From contig NW_008705561.1 of assembly GCF_000186865.1 (NCBI RefSeq), positions 2,144,568 to 2,171,006 on the forward strand: a stretch of DNA of 26,439 nucleotides. Reading direction: 5' to 3'. Each line of letters opens with the position of its first letter. Within the stretch, counting starts at the first letter, position 1. Under the pieces are notes generated by a model. The model saw only the letters and a program-made list of their open reading frames with translations, made no database searches and was not told the DNA's origin. The stretch is from Aureococcus anophagefferens. Lineage: Eukaryota > Sar > Pelagophyceae > Pelagomonadales > Pelagomonadaceae. Both the position numbers and the translations under genes were made by a program. Positions 16,938-25,663 of this stretch are shown one piece after another.

Positions 16938-18179
16938 ATGGCTGCATCGATCGTACCAACGCTCGCACTCCTGGCCTCGTCCGCCGCAGCGCTCAGCGCG
17001 CCAACATCATCAGCCGCAGCGCTCAGCGCGCCGCCAGCGTCGGCGACGATCGCATCGATCAACCCCTGCCCGCGGCGCCAGCTGCTCACGTATGTGGCGC
17101 ACACGGGCGGCGGCAAGGTCAGCGGCGGCGAGGTGCTCGCGAAGCGCGAGGACTCGGAGTGGCTGACCGTGGGGCGCATCGCCGCGGCCGACGACACGTT
17201 CGAAGCGCTCAGCGCCGCCGCCGCGCGCCAGGAAAGATTGATCGCCGAACACGCGACGCGGCTCTACACCGAGCTGCGGCGGAAGCCCGGCGACGGGAGC
17301 CCGCCCATCGAGCTCGGCCTGCGCATCGACGACGACGTCGTCGCCGTGCCCGCGCCAATGAGACGCGACTTCGTCGACGCGGCGACCATGACCGCGGGCG
17401 GCTTCCGGGGCTTCCCGAAGAAGGCCGGCGGGTCGGACATGTACGCGCAGTACGACCTCGGCGAAGACGTCTACGGCCTGCCCTACGACCGCGCGGCCGT
17501 GCGCGCCGAGCTCGCGCGCCTCGTCGAGGGCGACGCCGTCGTCGTCTTCGGCTGGAGCTCCTGCTTCTTTTGTGTGGACGCGGAGCAGAAGCTGCGGGAC
17601 GCGGACGTGCCGTTTCGAGCCGTGCACGTCGACCTCTGGCGGCGGTCGCCGGACGTCTGGCACGACGCGGACGCCGACGACTCGGGCTCGGGCGCGGCGC
17701 GCGCGGCAAAGAACGTGCGCAAGGCCACGAACCCTTTGCAGGCCGAGCTCGCGCTCCTCACGGGGCGATGCTCCGTGCCCGTCGTCTTCGTGAAGGGCGA
17801 GCTGCTCGCCGCCGGCGACGACGACGCGCACGGCAAGGTCGACGACGCCCTCGCGTCGGGCGACATCGCGATCGCCCTGGCGGGGAACGCGCCCTGGACC
17901 GCGCCGCCGGGCTGGGCGCCGCCGCCCGCGACGCGGACGTGTCGCGTCTGCCGCGAGAAGTACTCGGACGCGACGAACGGCGACCGCAGCTGCTGCTACC
18001 ACCCGGGCTCGCTGCGCGGCGAGTCCGCGAGGAAGGGTGACTGGGACGACGCGGCGCAGGGGCGGCCGACGGCGTCGGGCGACGGCGGCGAGCTCGTGTG
18101 GACCTACTCCTGCTGCGGCCAGGCCGACGGCGCGCCGGGCTGCACCTACGACCGCTGCCGGAGCTACGACGACCCGTAA
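16938..18179 (+). CDS. Glutaredoxin-like domain plus CHORD-like zinc-binding domain protein
   Basis: 413 residues, single exon, ATG in good context (GCCACGATGG). The N-terminus (IVPTLALLASSAAALSAP) is a signal peptide followed by a duplicated 10-residue unit. Residues about 40-185 are unrecognised. A glutaredoxin-like domain follows (about 190-290): GDAVVVFGWSSCFFC with the CxxC pair at 209 and 212, then SVPVVFVKGELLAAGDDD, equivalent to the TVPxVFIxGxxIGGxDD of glutaredoxins with its cis-Pro. The C-terminal 335-407 segment, CRVCREKYSDATNGDRSCCYHPG...YSCCGQADGAPGCTYDRC, has the spacing of a CHORD zinc domain, usually tied to Hsp90/SGT1 or to stress signalling. Likely role: thiol-disulfide chemistry in plastid or secretory compartment. 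Domain assignments are by motif; targeting is inferred. Confidence 0.8.
   Translation: MAASIVPTLALLASSAAALSAPTSSAAALSAPPASATIASINPCPRRQLLTYVAHTGGGKVSGGEVLAKREDSEWLTVGRIAAADDTFEALSAAAARQERLIAEHATRLYTELRRKPGDGSPPIELGLRIDDDVVAVPAPMRRDFVDAATMTAGGFRGFPKKAGGSDMYAQYDLGEDVYGLPYDRAAVRAELARLVEGDAVVVFGWSSCFFCVDAEQKLRDADVPFRAVHVDLWRRSPDVWHDADADDSGSGAARAAKNVRKATNPLQAELALLTGRCSVPVVFVKGELLAAGDDDAHGKVDDALASGDIAIALAGNAPWTAPPGWAPPPATRTCRVCREKYSDATNGDRSCCYHPGSLRGESARKGDWDDAAQGRPTASGDGGELVWTYSCCGQADGAPGCTYDRCRSYDDP
16977..17036 (+). repeat. In-frame 30-bp tandem duplication
   Basis: Two consecutive 30-bp units encode SSAAALSAPT and SSAAALSAPP just after the signal peptide of the glutaredoxin-like protein. The reading frame is preserved. 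Confidence 0.85.
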
Positions 18180-18314
18180 GGTGCACTGCAACTTTGCCTC
18201 AAGTTGGCCGCAAAATTGCCTCAGCTGTTAAGGCGGAATCATCTGGGTCGTGCGCGCGAGCGCGCGCCGGCGGCACGCCCAGGGCCTCGACGAGCGCACG
18301 CGCACACCCACCCA

Positions 18315-21023
18315 ATGGCGCCAAAGAAGCAAAAGCTCGCGCCCAAGGCCTGCTTCGCGGGCCTGAAGATCGTCGTCATCGCCGCCGAGCCCATGCAGAG
18401 GCAGATCTGGTCCGCCAGCATCCAAAACATCACGTTCCTGCGGCGCGACGAGGTCGCGCGGCTCGAGGGCAAGTCCTACGACTACGTCGTGTCGCGCCTC
18501 GACGCCGAGGCCTGGGGCGCGGCCGTGCGCGCGGCGGCCGGCGCCGCCAAGGTCGTCGGCGAGCGCTGGCTCACGGGCTCGCTCCGCACGGGCGCGCTCG
18601 AGGCCTGGGAGCCGCACGCGTGGGGGCGCGCCGCGACCGCCGCCGCGGCGCCGGACCGCGCGGGCGCGACGCTGCCGCTGCGCGCCGTCGCGGTCCGCGT
18701 CGACGGCGCGGGCTGGGCGCCGCGCGTCGCGGCGCTCGTCGCGGAGCACGCCGCGCACGTCGTGCTCCTGCGGTCCGCGGCGCCCCTGCGCTGCGGCGAC
18801 CTGCTGCCGGCGCCGTGGCTCGTCGTCGCGTCGACGGCGACGTCCGCGGTGCTGAGCCGCTGCGCCGCGTCGCGGTCCGGCGTCGACCAGCACCCCGGCC
18901 TGTGCGCGTGGCGGTGCCGCGCGGGCGACGTCTTCGCCGTCGCGGACGTCGGCGCCGAGGATTTGGGACTGTGGGCGTCGCGGCAGCGGAGCGACGGCGA
19001 TATGGTCGCCGTGCTCGCGGGCCGCGGCGGCGGCGGGGGCCTCGGCGCCTGCTTCCGCGACGCGTACCGGCTCCTGCGGCCCGGCGCGGCGCCGCCGGCG
19101 TTTGGCGCGTGCGACTCGCTGCGCTACGGCGCGGGCGTCGCCGGCGACGCGGCCGCGGCCTGGGCCGACGACGCGGTCTGGGTGTCGACCTACGGCGGCG
19201 CGACGCACCGTCTGGACGACTGCTGCGTCGCGCGGGCCGGCGGCGGCTACGCGCACGTGCTGTCGCTCCTGCCGCGGCGCCGCGAGCTCCTCGGCGACGA
19301 CGTCGACGACGACGTGCCCGCGGCGTCGCGCTGCGTCGTCTACCGCGGCGGCTGCCCCGACGCGCGCACCGCGGAGGCCGCGCTCCGCGTCTTCCCGTCG
19401 GCCGCGCGAGGGGGCGCGAACGCGCGGATCCTCGACGCGCTCAAGAAGGTCGGCGCGCTCGAGGCCGCGCGCGACGGCGGCGACCGCGGGCGCGCGGGCG
19501 TCAACCCGCGCGTGCTCTACTTTGAGCGCGCCTACGCCATGTGCCTGTCCTGGCCTGTGTGGAAATCAAATCTTCAACCCGACTTCAATGTGCGCGTAAT
19601 CGAACGATTTGGACCAGACTCTTTCGCTGTGCTTCGAGAACTCGACGAGAGCAATCGATCCGTCCAAAAATCAGCCGAATCGACTTCGATTTGATTGAGA
19701 TAGAGAGTTCTGAAGTTTGGTGGACCCCAAACCAGTGGTTGATTTCCACACAGGTCGTGGCCCAAGCCGTTCCGGAAGCACGAGTGCGTCGAGGAGTTCG
19801 TGCGCGCGAGCCCGTTCCTGTCGGAGGACGGCCGCGCGATCAAGATCATGGAGGAGGCGCTCGAGGCGCCCATGTCCTGGGACGCCTGCGCCGCGTGGTC
19901 GTTGGAGAAGGGGCTCGCCGACGCCGTGGCGAACGATAGAGACGCGTTCACGACGGCGACGTGCCCGGACGAGCTCATCGCGACGCACCGCATGGCCAAG
20001 GTCTTCGGCATCTCCATCGGCGCCGGCGTCGACGACGCGGCGCGCGCGACGGGCGCCAAGTTCCGGGGCGCCGTCGAGGTCGTCCAGGCGCTCCGGAGGC
20101 GCGGCGTCGCGCGGCCGGAGCCCGCCGACGCGGCGGCGGCCGCCGCCGCGGACCCGGCCTTCGCCGCGCGGCTCAGCGGCGGCGCGCGCGCGGGCCTCGC
20201 GCGCCACGACGACTTCTTCGGCGCACCCCTTCAGGAGCCCGAGTTCGCGGACGTCGTCGCCGCGGTGAAATTCGCCCTTCAGGACCAGGCGGCGCACTGG
20301 CGCGCGCGGCTCGGCGCGGACGCCGTCGACGGCCACGCCTGGGTCGTCGAGCGCGTCGGCGGCGCGCGGCGGCGCCTCGGCGGCGAGGCGGGCCACGACT
20401 GCGACCTGCTCATCACGCACCCGGCGATCTGCTCCTACGCGCGGATTCGCGAGGTCCTGGATCGGCTCAAGAGCACGCTCGCGGCTAGGGGCCGTCTCGA
20501 AGGCTCGCGCGAGGGCGGCCTCGAGGGCGACCGCTTCGGCGACGGCATGCGGGGCCTGCCGCGCGCGGCGGCGCTCGAGGAGCACGTCGGCTCCGTGCTC
20601 AGCGACAACGAACCGGAGGACCTCGCGCGCGTGCCCGTCTTCCGGCAGATCCGCAACGAGATCGCGGGCCGCGGCTCGGGCTGGCAGCACTGGGACCACC
20701 TCGCGCGCCATTTCGGCGTCTTCCGCGGCACGTCGGGCCGCTGGCGCCGCGTCGATTTGATCGTCTCCGCGCACCTCGAGTGGCCCTTCGCGCTCCTGTC
20801 GTGGACGGGCGGCAAGGTCTACAACCGGCTGCTGCGGCTCCACGCGAACAAGATGGACGCGTCGCTGTCCGCGCACTGCCTCATGACCGTGCCCAAGGAC
20901 GGCACCGACGCGAAGCTGATCCCGCTCGAGACGCACCCGGGCACGCCCTGGCCGCGGACCGAGGAGGACGTCTTGCGCCTCCTCGGCGTGCCCTGGCTCC
21001 CGCCGCATCTGCGGGACGTGTAA
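18315..21023 (+). CDS. Family X DNA polymerase, BRCT-containing (Pol mu/TdT/lambda-like)
   Basis: Exons 18315-19546 and 19754-21023 encode 833 residues. The N-terminus (about 13-100) is BRCT-like: FAGLKIVVIAAEP, SYDYVVSRLD, VVGERWLTGSLRTG. About 290 residues of unrecognised sequence follow. The polymerase region starts near YFERAYAMCLSWPKPF with the 8-kDa-type helical part (AHRMAKVFGISIGAGVDDA), then thumb and palm. Catalytic aspartates lie in GHDCDLLITHP (626, 628) and RRVDLIVS (745); EWPFALLSWTGGKVYNRLLR contains the WTG sugar-contact motif, and EEDVLRLLGVPWLPPHLR is the family's usual end. Expected role: gap filling in non-homologous end joining or base-excision repair in the nucleus. The middle insert makes it longer than typical Pol mu (about 500 residues). 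An introner interrupts it just before the polymerase core. Confidence 0.92.
19547..19753 (+). mobile_element. Introner element with perfect terminal inverted repeats, acting as the intron of the PolX gene
   Basis: The 199-bp element at 19555-19753 has perfect 15-bp terminal inverted repeats (CTGTGTGGAAATCAA at the left, its complement at the right). It is flanked by 8-bp duplications GTCCTGGC (19547-19554) and GTCGTGGC (19754-19761), one mismatch. The intron runs from GT of the left copy to the CAG ending the element. Splicing removes exactly 207 bp and joins CT+G TCG TGG CCC, giving MCLSWPKPFRK, the sequence expected before insertion. GC is far below that of the exons. It shares high identity with the element at 2559-2769 and a core with that at 1387-1586. 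It encodes no protein, so it is non-autonomous. Confidence 0.93.
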
Positions 21024-21177
21024 CAAGTTTGTGTCCAGAGTGTTGGCGCGATTCGAGCCTCAAGAAGCCTTCAAGCTCCTGAGATTCACTCGCGACTCGA
21101 GTCGCCGAGGACCGAGGAAGCCATCCAGGTGCACCCGTCCCTCGCCGCTGACACCGACCGGTTGAACCCCCCCCCGT

Positions 21178-22554
21178 ATGGCGACCGATGCGCCGCCGCC
21201 CGAGTTCAAGGACGCCGGCGGCTTCGGCCCCGCCGACTATGTGGCCATGGAGTTCTACTACCAGGACTTCGACGGGGAGCAGCGCGGCCCCGTGACCTTC
21301 CGCGGGCTCCGCGCCGGCGTGGCGGAGGGGAAGGTGGACGACTCGTCGTACATCTACCCCAAACTTTGCGACGAATGGGTCCAGCTCGGAAGTTTGCCGA
21401 CGCTCCTCAAGCTCCTGACGTCGCTCGCGGCGGACGAGTCGCCCGCCTTCACCGAGGAGGACGCCGCGTCGCCGTCCTTCACGGAGCGGACCACGGGCGC
21501 GTCGAGCCCCCGCACGCCCTTCCAGCGCCTGTCGACCTACGAGGAAGGCGACGGCGTCGACTCCCCCCGCACGCCCTTCCCGCGCCTGTCGACCTACGCG
21601 GACGGCGACGGCGTCGACTCGTCCGACGAGAGCGTCGAGGGCCCGTCGCGGCGCGACCGCTTCGCGATGATGCAGTCGGCGCTCATCGCGGCCAAGGCCG
21701 AGGTCGCGAGCCTGAGAAAGGAGGTCGACGTCCTGCGCGAGGAGAAGGCGGCCCTCGAGTCGGCGGCGTCGCTCACGCGCCGGTTGAAGGTCGAGAAGAA
21801 GCTCTTGTCCGCGCGGCTGAGCGCCGTGGAGTCGACGCTGCGCCACGAGCGCGACGAGCTCAACCCGACGAAGGACGCGCTCTACCGCGAGGCCGAGGAC
21901 TTCAAGGGCCGCGTGTCCGAGTGCGAGCTCGAGATCGACCGGCTCCGGCGCGCCGGCGCGGACCGGGGCGACGGCCCGCCGCACCACCACATCACGAAGA
22001 GCGAGGCGCTCCGAGAGCTCATGCGCGTCCGCCCCGCGCGGGGCTTCCGGACCTCGGCCAAGGAGCTCGTCACGGCGATTATCGCGCGGCGCGCGTCGTC
22101 GCCGGGCTCGTCGCTCGCGCGGCCCATCAAGCCGCCGCCGCCGCGCCGCGCGATCTCGCAGCTCGAGCCTTCCCACGCCTACGCGGACATCGTCTCGCGC
22201 GCGCGGCCGCCGCCGCGCGCGCGGGACGCGCCGGTCCAGTCCTTCGCCGACATCGCGTGCAGCCCGCGCGCCGCCGTGGCCCGGCGGCCCGCGCCGGAGC
22301 CGCGGGGCACGACGCCGCGGAGCACGGCGACGCGCACGCCGCCGCCGATGCCGTTCGGGTGGCCCTTTGCCCGCGCGGGCAGCTCGCGCACGTTCTCCTC
22401 GGCGTCGTCCGCTCCCGCGGCCACGCCGCCGACGCCGCCCGTGCCGCAAGTGCCCGCGGCCGGCGCGCCGCGGCCGGACGAGGCTCCGAACGGCGGCCTC
22501 CGCCGCGCGCCGTCGTCGACGGCGCGGCGCAACGCGTTCGCCGCGGCGCCCTAA
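21178..22554 (+). CDS. GYF-like domain and coiled-coil protein
   Basis: 458 residues, single exon. Residues about 24-80 (MEFYYQDFDGEQRGPVTFRG...GKVDDSSYIYPKLCDEWVQLGSLPTLLKLL) fit a GYF_2-type module, in which a W/Y-rich surface binds proline-rich peptides or mediates contacts. Two 19-residue repeats (110-147, SPRTPF-x-RLSTY-x2-GDGVD) carry Ser-Pro/Thr-Pro sites that could be phosphorylated. Residues about 160-258 form a charged coiled coil, and the C-terminal 150 are Pro/Ala/Ser/Arg-rich and probably disordered. This looks like an adaptor or scaffold; no catalytic motif is seen. Its stop at 22554 is 20 bp from the stop of the convergent arginyl-tRNA synthetase gene. Confidence 0.75.
   Translation: MATDAPPPEFKDAGGFGPADYVAMEFYYQDFDGEQRGPVTFRGLRAGVAEGKVDDSSYIYPKLCDEWVQLGSLPTLLKLLTSLAADESPAFTEEDAASPSFTERTTGASSPRTPFQRLSTYEEGDGVDSPRTPFPRLSTYADGDGVDSSDESVEGPSRRDRFAMMQSALIAAKAEVASLRKEVDVLREEKAALESAASLTRRLKVEKKLLSARLSAVESTLRHERDELNPTKDALYREAEDFKGRVSECELEIDRLRRAGADRGDGPPHHHITKSEALRELMRVRPARGFRTSAKELVTAIIARRASSPGSSLARPIKPPPPRRAISQLEPSHAYADIVSRARPPPRARDAPVQSFADIACSPRAAVARRPAPEPRGTTPRSTATRTPPPMPFGWPFARAGSSRTFSSASSAPAATPPTPPVPQVPAAGAPRPDEAPNGGLRRAPSSTARRNAFAAAP
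21505..21618 (+). repeat. Two in-frame 57-bp tandem repeats
   Basis: Encodes SPRTPFQRLSTYEEGDGVD followed by SPRTPFPRLSTYADGDGVD in the GYF-like protein. Few base differences separate the units, so the duplication is fairly recent. Confidence 0.9.
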
Positions 22555-22574
22555 CACTCCCCTTAGACACGCCC

Positions 22575-25406
22575 TCAGATCTGCATGAGGTAGGTGATGC
22601 CGAGGAGGTCGAAGCACTTGCGCATGACGACGCCCGTGGCCTCGCAGAGCACGAGGCGCTCGGCCATGCGCGGGTCGTCGAGGACCTTGCACTCCGTGAC
22701 GAACTCCGTGAACTTGGTGGCGATTTTGTAGAGGTAGTCGCAGATGCGCACGGGGAGGAAGTCGTCGGCGACGGAGAGCACGACCTCCGCGAACTGCGTG
22801 AGCTCGAAGGCCAAGGCGCGCTCCTTTGCGTGTTGCGTCAGGACGAGCGCCGCGCCGGCGGCCGCGGCCTTGGCGTCGACCTTGCGCGTCTCGCGGGCCT
22901 TGGCGACGATGGACGCGAGGCGCGCGTGGGCGAAGAGGAGGTAGACGGCCGTGTTGCCCGACGTCGACAGCATCTTGTCGTAGGAGAACTTGTAGTTCGT
23001 CGACGGGTGCTGGTGCAGGTCGAAGTACTTGACCGCGCCGTAGCCGATGGCCGCCGCGGCGCGCTTCACCTCGGCCGGTGGCAGGGCGCACTTGCCCTCG
23101 GCGACGCGGTCGCTCAGCGACTTCTCCATGCGCTCCACGGACGCGTCGAGCAGGTCGACGAGGCGCACGGTCTCGCCGGACCGCGTCTTGAAGCGCTTGC
23201 CGTCCTCGCCCTGGACGACGCCGAAGCCCACGTGGTGGAGGCGCACGTGGGCCGACGCGTCGTCCCACTTGGCCGCGCGCGCGGCCTCGAAGCACATGTG
23301 GAAGTGCTCCGCCTGCCCGAGGTCCGTCACGTAGACGACCCACTCGACGCCGAGCGTCCGCAGGCGGTGGTGGATCGCCGCCATGTCCGTCGAGTCGTAG
23401 CCGTAGCCGCCGTCGGACTTGCGGATGATCAGGGGGAAGCTGTGGCCCGGCAGGAAGACGCACGCGGCGCCCGACTCCGCGTTCACGAGGCCCGCGTCTT
23501 CCAGTAAACCGATCGCGCCGGGGATCATCGCGTTGTAGTAGCTCTCGCCGAACTCCTCGACCTTGACGTCCAACCGCGCGTAGACCTTGTCGAACTCCTT
23601 GCGCGAGATGTCGCAGAGCACGGACCAGATCGCGCGGCACCGCGCGTCGCCCGCCTGCAGCGCGACGACGGTCTTCCGCGACACCTCCTTGAACTGCTCG
23701 TCCTCGTCGAAGCGCTTCTTCGCGTTCTTGTAGAAGGTCGTCAAATCGGTAATGTTCGGCGGGTTCTGGAGGAAGTCGGGGTAGGCCTCCTCCATGTGCG
23801 TGATGAGCATGCCGAACTGCGTGCCCCAGTCGCCGACGTGGTTCACGCGGCGGACGTCGTGGCCGCAGAACTCGAGGACGCGGCAGATCGTGTCGCCGAT
23901 GATCGTGGACCGCAGGTGGCCCACGTGCATCTCCTTGGCGATGTTCGGCGACGAGAAGTCGACGAGCACCTTCCGCGCCCCGCCGAACGCCGACAGGGGC
24001 GGCGGCGCCGCGACGCCGGACGCCGCGACGCGCTGCGCGTGGGCGCTGAGCAGCGACTCCTCGACGTGGGCGTTGATGAAGCCCGCGGGCGCGACGCTCG
24101 CGGACTTGAGGACGCCGTTCGCGGGCACGGCGGCCGCGATGGCCTCGCCGACGGCGCGCGGCGACGGCAGCCGCGCCACGCCGTTCGCCTTGAGCGTCTT
24201 GAAGATGCCCATGGGCGCGTTGCACTGGTAGTCGCCGAAGGCCGCGTTGCCGCAGCGCATGACGCCGGGGCTCACGTCGCCGGCCTCGGGCACGGCCGCG
24301 GCGATCGCCGCCGCGAAGAGCCGCGTCACGAACTGGATCGTCGACTCGTCGGCCTCGGGCGCCCAGGCGGCCTCCGCCGGCGCGCCGAGCGCGGCGACGC
24401 GCGTCTCGACGTCCGCGGGGACCTCGGTCGCCAAAGCGGCGACGGCGCCCCCGAACTCGCCGGCCGCGAAGGCCCGCAGCAGGAACTTCGCGTCGACGGC
24501 GATCAGCGCGCGGCCGAGCGTGCCCGGCGCGGGCCCCGCGCCCGCCGCGAGCCGCGCCGCGAGGTGCGCGAGGGCGGGCCGCGCCGCGGCGACGGCCGCG
24601 GCCGCGCCGGGCGGCGCCTTGGTCGTCGCGGGCGCCGCCAGCGCGTAGACGAGGGCGAATTCGTCCAATCGCGGCACGACGGGCTCCGCGGGCGGGGGGA
24701 ACGGCGCCGCGTCGCCGAAGGCGCCCCGGACGCCCCGCGCGAGGGGCGCCAGCGTCGCGTCGGACCACTCGGTCCAGTCGTCGCACGCCGGGTCGTCGGC
24801 GGCGAGCGCGCCCGCCGCGAACGCGAGGAGCCGGCAGGCCGACGCCGCGCCGCAGACCTCGCCCTCGCTCGCGTCGAGGACGCAGCCGTCGTCGGCGCCG
24901 GGCACGCCGGGCCCGCCGCCGCCGCCGGACACGTCCAGGCCGCAGGCGGCGGCGACGGTCGCGACCTTGGCGACCGCGAGCGCGTCGGCGCCGGCGCGGA
25001 GGCGGTACGCGCCCTCGGCGACGGGCGCGGCGGCCGGCGCGGCGGCCGCGGGCGCCGCGGGCGCCGCGGCGGCGGCCGGCGGCGCGCCGCCGTCCTTGTG
25101 CGCCTTCTTCTTCGCGTCCTTGAGCGCCTTCTTCGCCGCGGCCTTTTGCGAGTTCTTGCTCGGCGCGGCGCCGCCGTCGGCCGCCGGCGCCGCGGCCTCC
25201 TGCTTCTTCTTCGCCTCCTTCTCCGCCTTCTTCTTCGCCGCCTTGTCCACGAGCGCCATGGGGTGGCTCGGATCCAGCGCCGTGATCTTCGTCTTGATGG
25301 CCACGAGGGCGTCGACGGCGGCCTTGATGGCCGCCTTGTCGCCGCCGGCCTTGGCCGTCTTCACGGCTTCGCCGGCGGCCTCGCACTGCGCCACTAAGTC
25401 GTCCAT
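22575..25406 (-). CDS. Arginyl-tRNA synthetase, eukaryotic type with N-terminal WHEP domain
   Basis: 943 residues from the ATG at 25406. Charges tRNA-Arg with arginine using ATP. Residues 1-45 match a WHEP domain (QCEAAGEAVKTAKAGGDKAA), followed by a Lys/Ala-rich low-complexity linker to about 140. The catalytic class I core has SSPNIAKEMHVGHLRSTIIGD (HVGH 494-497), VNHVGDWGTQFGMLI, YDSTDMAAIHHRL and KRFKTRSG (737-744), the ArgRS variant of KMSKS. The C-terminal DALR anticodon-binding domain ends CFDLLGITYLMQI, close to the usual MAxxxxLLGLxxxxxM end. Residues about 140-380 include a GST-C-like helical stretch. The frame stays open upstream with ATGs at 25538 and 25619, giving a possible targeting extension. 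Single exon. Confidence 0.95.
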   Translation of the reverse strand: MDDLVAQCEAAGEAVKTAKAGGDKAAIKAAVDALVAIKTKITALDPSHPMALVDKAAKKKAEKEAKKKQEAAAPAADGGAAPSKNSQKAAAKKALKDAKKKAHKDGGAPPAAAAAPAAPAAAAPAAAPVAEGAYRLRAGADALAVAKVATVAAACGLDVSGGGGGPGVPGADDGCVLDASEGEVCGAASACRLLAFAAGALAADDPACDDWTEWSDATLAPLARGVRGAFGDAAPFPPPAEPVVPRLDEFALVYALAAPATTKAPPGAAAAVAAARPALAHLAARLAAGAGPAPGTLGRALIAVDAKFLLRAFAAGEFGGAVAALATEVPADVETRVAALGAPAEAAWAPEADESTIQFVTRLFAAAIAAAVPEAGDVSPGVMRCGNAAFGDYQCNAPMGIFKTLKANGVARLPSPRAVGEAIAAAVPANGVLKSASVAPAGFINAHVEESLLSAHAQRVAASGVAAPPPLSAFGGARKVLVDFSSPNIAKEMHVGHLRSTIIGDTICRVLEFCGHDVRRVNHVGDWGTQFGMLITHMEEAYPDFLQNPPNITDLTTFYKNAKKRFDEDEQFKEVSRKTVVALQAGDARCRAIWSVLCDISRKEFDKVYARLDVKVEEFGESYYNAMIPGAIGLLEDAGLVNAESGAACVFLPGHSFPLIIRKSDGGYGYDSTDMAAIHHRLRTLGVEWVVYVTDLGQAEHFHMCFEAARAAKWDDASAHVRLHHVGFGVVQGEDGKRFKTRSGETVRLVDLLDASVERMEKSLSDRVAEGKCALPPAEVKRAAAAIGYGAVKYFDLHQHPSTNYKFSYDKMLSTSGNTAVYLLFAHARLASIVAKARETRKVDAKAAAAGAALVLTQHAKERALAFELTQFAEVVLSVADDFLPVRICDYLYKIATKFTEFVTECKVLDDPRMAERLVLCEATGVVMRKCFDLLGITYLMQI

Positions 25407-25619
25407 GACTCTCGCGGGTCGCGAGACCACGCTAATCTGTCGGGCGCGCTCGTCGAGCCGGCGAGGTGGACACGGCTTGGCGCGATGCGAAATCGGCGAC
25501 GATGTGCTGAAGTTTGGACGAGCAGTCAACGAGCGCATCGTTGCCTTTGCAGGATCGCCGGCCGTGCCGTCTAGCCGCGTCCACAAGGAACGAGTGGCTC
25601 GCCGAGGGTCTCGAGGCAT
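25407..25619 (-). other. Possible alternative N-terminal extension of arginyl-tRNA synthetase
   Basis: The synthetase frame remains open upstream with ATGs at 25619 and 25538. The 44 residues from 25538 read MRSLTARPNFSTSSPISHRA then more Arg/Ser and no acidic residue until DERAR, which is the composition of a mitochondrial presequence. The same gene could then supply cytosol (start 25406) and organelle (upstream start). A leader intron or a downstream transcription start would remove this possibility. Confidence 0.35.
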
Positions 25620-25663
25620 GCTGGTGCCTTTTCGTCACGCTTTTCGTACTCGTCCCTACCTTG

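Noticed and set aside
20881..25386. A minus-strand open frame of about 1500 codons across the GYF-like and arginyl-tRNA synthetase genes
   Set aside because: It is an Arg/Gly/Ala-rich shadow frame produced by GC-rich codons; the two real genes in other frames have recognisable domains.
25500..25530. CTGAAGTTTGG in the arginyl-tRNA synthetase leader, also present in the PolX introner
   Set aside because: Only 11 bp match and no inverted repeats or duplication surround it; chance similarity is adequate.
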